From contig CAMPIU010000022.1 of NCBI GenBank assembly GCA_946886545.1, positions 1-15,533 on the forward strand: a DNA stretch of 15,533 nucleotides, read 5' to 3'. The translations under genes were made by a program, and so were the position numbers. The notes under the pieces are model-generated. The model was not told where the DNA came from. It made no database searches and saw nothing but the letters and a program-made list of their open reading frames with translations. Positions 14,661 through 15,533 of this stretch are shown in pieces (position 1 is the stretch's first letter; each line of letters begins with the position of its first letter). This DNA is from an uncultured Flavobacteriales bacterium. GTDB lineage: Bacteria; Bacteroidota; Bacteroidia; Flavobacteriales; Crocinitomicaceae.

Positions 14661-15533
14661 TTAAACACGTTCAATAACTGTAGCATACCCCTGGCCTACT
14701 CCAATACACATTGTTACCAATGCATATTTTCCTCCGGTACGCTGTAATTGGTTCGCCGCAGCAAGTAAAATCCGTGCTCCCGACATTCCAAGCGGATGTC
14801 CGAGGGCGATTGCTCCTCCATTCGGATTAATTCTGGAATCACGATCATCCAATCCCATGGTTCTTGTACACGCGAGTACCTGGGCTGCAAACGCTTCATT
14901 TAATTCCAATACATCCATTTGATCCAAAGTTAGTCCGGCTCTTTCCAAGGCCTTTCTGGAAGCTTCTACCGGACCGATTCCCATAATCCGCGGCTCCACG
15001 CCCGATACAGCTGCAGAAACAATACGAGCCAGGGGCTTCAAATGGTGATTTTTCAATCCCTGATCTGACGCTAACAATAAGGCTGCCGCTCCGTCATTCA
15101 GTCCGGATGCATTTCCGGCGGTCACCGAACCATCTTTTTTGAAAGCCGGCTTTAACGCCGCTAAGGTATCCATAGTTGTTCCCGGTCTCATAAATTCATC
15201 TTTATCAAAAACAAGTGGATCTTGTTTTTTACGGGGAATCGACAAAGCTGCAATTTCCTGGGCTAAAATTCCTGCATTTTGAGCAATAGAAGCCTTCTCC
15301 TGCGACCAGGCTGCAAATTTATCCTGATCTTCTTTCGAAATCTGATGTAACTCAGCCAGATTTTCTGCTGTCATTCCCATCGCGTCCGTTCCATAGAGTT
15401 CTTCCATTTTCGGATTAATAAATCTCCATCCGAAAGAAGAATCGTACAATTGCTGATCTCTTCCAAAAGGTGCTGAAGACTTGGATAAAACCCATGGTCC
15501 TATTGTCATGTGCTCCACACCTCCTGCAACATA
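14661..15533 (-). CDS. thiolase, 3-oxoadipyl-CoA thiolase-like (partial at window edge)
   Basis: The frame is open through the window edge, giving the last 290 residues of a thiolase; the N-terminal part with the nucleophilic cysteine is outside. Visible landmarks are AGGVEHM, RFINP, GMTAENLAELHQIS, ITAGNAS-like VTAGNASGLNDGAAAL, VEPRIMGIGPV, ELNEAFAAQ, NPNGGAIALGHPLGMSGAR with the active-site histidine, and the CIGVGQG loop with the second active-site cysteine. Sequence style is very close to E. coli PaaJ and to PcaF, which split 3-oxoadipyl-CoA to succinyl-CoA and acetyl-CoA in aromatic-compound breakdown; a general acetyl-CoA acyltransferase of fatty-acid beta-oxidation is the alternative. 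No aromatic-pathway neighbour is visible here, so the substrate stays open. An in-frame GTG at 15518 is internal, not a start. Confidence 0.93.
   Translation of the reverse strand, partial: YVAGGVEHMTIGPWVLSKSSAPFGRDQQLYDSSFGWRFINPKMEELYGTDAMGMTAENLAELHQISKEDQDKFAAWSQEKASIAQNAGILAQEIAALSIPRKKQDPLVFDKDEFMRPGTTMDTLAALKPAFKKDGSVTAGNASGLNDGAAALLLASDQGLKNHHLKPLARIVSAAVSGVEPRIMGIGPVEASRKALERAGLTLDQMDVLELNEAFAAQVLACTRTMGLDDRDSRINPNGGAIALGHPLGMSGARILLAAANQLQRTGGKYALVTMCIGVGQGYATVIERV

Noticed and set aside
1..15533. CRISPR array, tRNA, rRNA, transposase or phage genes
   Set aside because: I looked for regularly spaced repeats, cloverleaf-like sequence and transposase or integrase motifs on both strands and saw none.

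Overview
The window looks like chromosomal DNA of a Bacteroidota bacterium, most likely order Flavobacteriales and perhaps a Fluviicola/Crocinitomicaceae-like lineage. Three things suggest this: two large secreted proteins end in type IX secretion system (T9SS) type A sorting domains with the 'YPNP' signature; TAnnTTTG promoter boxes, typical of this phylum, precede genes; and there are no clear Shine-Dalgarno sequences. The genus is an inference from gene style only. I see no rRNA, tRNA, CRISPR array, insertion sequence or phage gene.

Region 1 (1-1500, + strand) has a repeat-bearing leader with a perfect TAACTTTG box. It then has a two-gene unit one base apart: a DUF2520/Rossmann protein and a KdsC-type HAD phosphatase of the lipopolysaccharide Kdo pathway. 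A strong hairpin separates this unit from the convergent gene that follows.

Region 2 (1514-6214, - strand) is one 1566-residue secreted protein. It has two duplicated parallel beta-helix modules, CARDB-like and Ig-like spacers and a T9SS signal. A likely promoter lies about 95 bases upstream of its start.

Region 3 (6385-8642, - strand) is a translationally coupled pair of membrane-anchored envelope proteins: an AsmA/DUF748-like protein and a LEA14/WHy-like protein. Both end in strongly charged, lysine-rich tails. Upstream is a 314-base gap holding several short repeats and inverted repeats.

Region 4 (8957-10260, - strand) holds a YkgJ-family cysteine-cluster protein whose first motif lacks one cysteine, a gap with a REP-like palindrome, and a small membrane protein.

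Region 5 (10365-14622, - strand) is a tight three-gene unit in which each gene overlaps the next: lipoprotein, outer-membrane beta-barrel protein, T9SS-secreted propeller-like protein. The order suggests a cell-surface module. Upstream, and cut by the window edge, is a thiolase very similar to 3-oxoadipyl-CoA thiolase (PaaJ/PcaF).

Most of the window is cell-envelope biology. I found no clearly new system. The best candidates for follow-up are the three-gene surface operon, the pair with lysine-rich tails, and the structured noncoding stretch at 8767-8945.
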